NCBI GenBank assembly: GCA_910584345.1
Contig: CAJTZX010000053.1
Coordinates: 1-25,853, forward strand
Length of the DNA stretch: 25,853 nt
Source of the DNA: an uncultured Eubacterium sp.
GTDB lineage: Bacteria > Bacillota > Clostridia > Lachnospirales > Lachnospiraceae
Direction: 5' to 3'
The position numbers were made by a program, and so were the translations under genes. The notes beneath the pieces were generated by a model that did no database searches, was not told the DNA's origin, and was given only the letters and a program-made list of their open reading frames with translations. Below, piece after piece: positions 24,815 through 25,853 of this stretch. The stretch's first letter is position 1. Every line of letters starts with the position of its first letter.

Positions 24815-25828
24815 TTGAGAAAAAGGGGAGTAGATTTATGTAAACTTATTGCGTTATTATTTGTGTTTTTTATCCATTATATAGGCTGGTCAGGTTTTTT
24901 TGAAGATGTACAAAATGAAAGAATTTATTATTATGCAATGATGGGATTAACGCAAGTTGTTATTGCATGTGTTCCTTTGTTTTTTATTATTTCCGGTTAC
25001 TTATCAAATACTGTAAAAGTTGGAAATAATTATAAGAAGGCAATTAGTGTGTTCAATATTTATATATTTTATGCGTTAGTTCTAATTTTAGTAACTATTT
25101 ATAAATTTAAATCAGTTTATTCGATAAAGAGTGTGCTTTGTAATTTACTTGGTATACATTCAATTATAAATAGAGAATGGTATATAAGCGTTTATATATT
25201 ATTATTACTGTTTCTTCCATTTATAAACCAACTTTGGCAAATTTTGTCCAGAGATATGAAGAGACATTTATTATTTTTACTGTTGATAACAACCTCTCTT
25301 ACGCAAAGTATTCATGTAGTATGGAACATAGACTTTTTTAACTTGGAATTTGCGGACAAAATGTATGTATTATTATATTTTTTCATAGGAAAGTATATTG
25401 CGGACTATGGAATACAAATACGAAAAAGGTATTTGTGTATGATATTTGTTAGTGTGATTATTGTTAGCGCTTTTTATTTTGGGATCGTTTATTATGGTAA
25501 AATTGTTGATGCTTCTCGTGTAATACAATATGGAAGATTAGGAACCGTATTGACTGCTGTATCATTATTTGGTTTGTTATATGATGTAAACTTAAAAGAT
25601 AAATGGCATTTACTAATAAAATTTGGTGCAAGAGCATCGTTAGATACTTATCTTGGGGCATTATCTTTAGAATATTTATTGTTTTATGCTGATCTGAAAG
25701 GTTTAGACTTTTTAAAGAGAAATTTTCTTTATTTAATTTTAATTATTCTTATTACGATTTTTTGGGGGAATTTTAGACAGATGATTTCAAAACATGTATT
25801 GTGTAGTCTCGGAAACTCAGTAAAATAG
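24815..25828 (+). CDS. acyltransferase family 3 membrane protein
   Basis: A 337-residue integral membrane acyltransferase (OafA/AT3 type) that would put acetyl or similar groups on the extracytoplasmic glycan. The N-terminal signature R4-x-x-D7 followed by His21 in V-F-F-I-H-Y is the family's catalytic region. About ten hydrophobic helices follow, with P-L-F-F-I-I-S-G-Y-L and N-R-E-W-Y-I matching the conserved second and fourth blocks. The start is taken as TTG 24815 because GGAGG (24801-24805) is 9 bases upstream; an in-frame TTG at 24791 would add eight residues without a good site. It lies 67 bases after the GT2-like gene. Confidence 0.85.
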   Translation: MRKRGVDLCKLIALLFVFFIHYIGWSGFFEDVQNERIYYYAMMGLTQVVIACVPLFFIISGYLSNTVKVGNNYKKAISVFNIYIFYALVLILVTIYKFKSVYSIKSVLCNLLGIHSIINREWYISVYILLLLFLPFINQLWQILSRDMKRHLLFLLLITTSLTQSIHVVWNIDFFNLEFADKMYVLLYFFIGKYIADYGIQIRKRYLCMIFVSVIIVSAFYFGIVYYGKIVDASRVIQYGRLGTVLTAVSLFGLLYDVNLKDKWHLLIKFGARASLDTYLGALSLEYLLFYADLKGLDFLKRNFLYLILIILITIFWGNFRQMISKHVLCSLGNSVK

Positions 25829-25853
25829 GAGAAAAAAATATGTGATTTAAACA

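Noticed and set aside
1..25853. CRISPR array, integrase, transposase, att site, tRNA or invertible promoter
   Set aside because: No regularly spaced repeats, no recombinase motifs, no tRNA-like cloverleaf and no long inverted repeats flanking a promoter were seen on reading both strands.

Overview
The window looks like low-GC Firmicutes chromosome, most likely Clostridia/Lachnospiraceae-like. This is an inference from strong GGAGG-type ribosome sites, several GTG/TTG starts, AT-rich coding and the protein style; no rRNA or other marker is present. All convincing genes lie on the + strand. The window has two blocks.

Block 1 (about 1-7470) is defence-like and partly decayed. It holds a TIR-domain protein, a small two-gene unit ending in a DUF4160 protein, about 870 bases of gene remnants containing one 49-codon ORF, a terminator and a strong promoter, then a compact restriction-modification operon. 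The operon encodes (i) an adenine-N6 methyltransferase with an HsdR-type PD-(D/E)XK nuclease domain fused to its N-terminus, (ii) a two-TRD specificity subunit and (iii) an unrecognised 459-residue protein with a HEPN-like R-N-x3-H motif, whose start overlaps the specificity gene. No HsdR helicase gene is present. A Uma2-family nuclease-like protein follows, and the block closes at a perfect 19-bp hairpin.

Block 2 (about 7620-25830) is a cell-surface polysaccharide or glycan locus, apparently one long transcription unit. It opens with GT-B glycosyltransferases: a tandem GT4-GT4 protein, two single-domain GT4 proteins and a GT4-GT8 fusion. Two of these are preceded by small related coiled-coil proteins with a basic amphipathic segment. 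Next come glucose-1-phosphate cytidylyltransferase (rfbF), an extended SDR nucleotide-sugar enzyme, a GT-C membrane glycosyltransferase and a DPM1/GtrB-like polyprenyl-phosphate glycosyltransferase. After an acyltransferase remnant there is an overlapping set: aldo/keto reductase, TIM-barrel isomerase/epimerase, FAD oxidoreductase with a cysteine cluster, a GtrB-like protein lacking the DxD, and an acyltransferase-3 membrane protein.

A plausible reading is that rfbF and the redox/isomerase genes make an unusual, probably CDP-linked, sugar. The GT-B enzymes would build the cytoplasmic glycan, and the GtrB/GT-C pair plus the acyltransferase would decorate it outside the membrane. Flippase, ABC exporter, polymerase and initiating transferase are not in the window. 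No tRNA, rRNA, CRISPR array, intact transposon or integrase was found.
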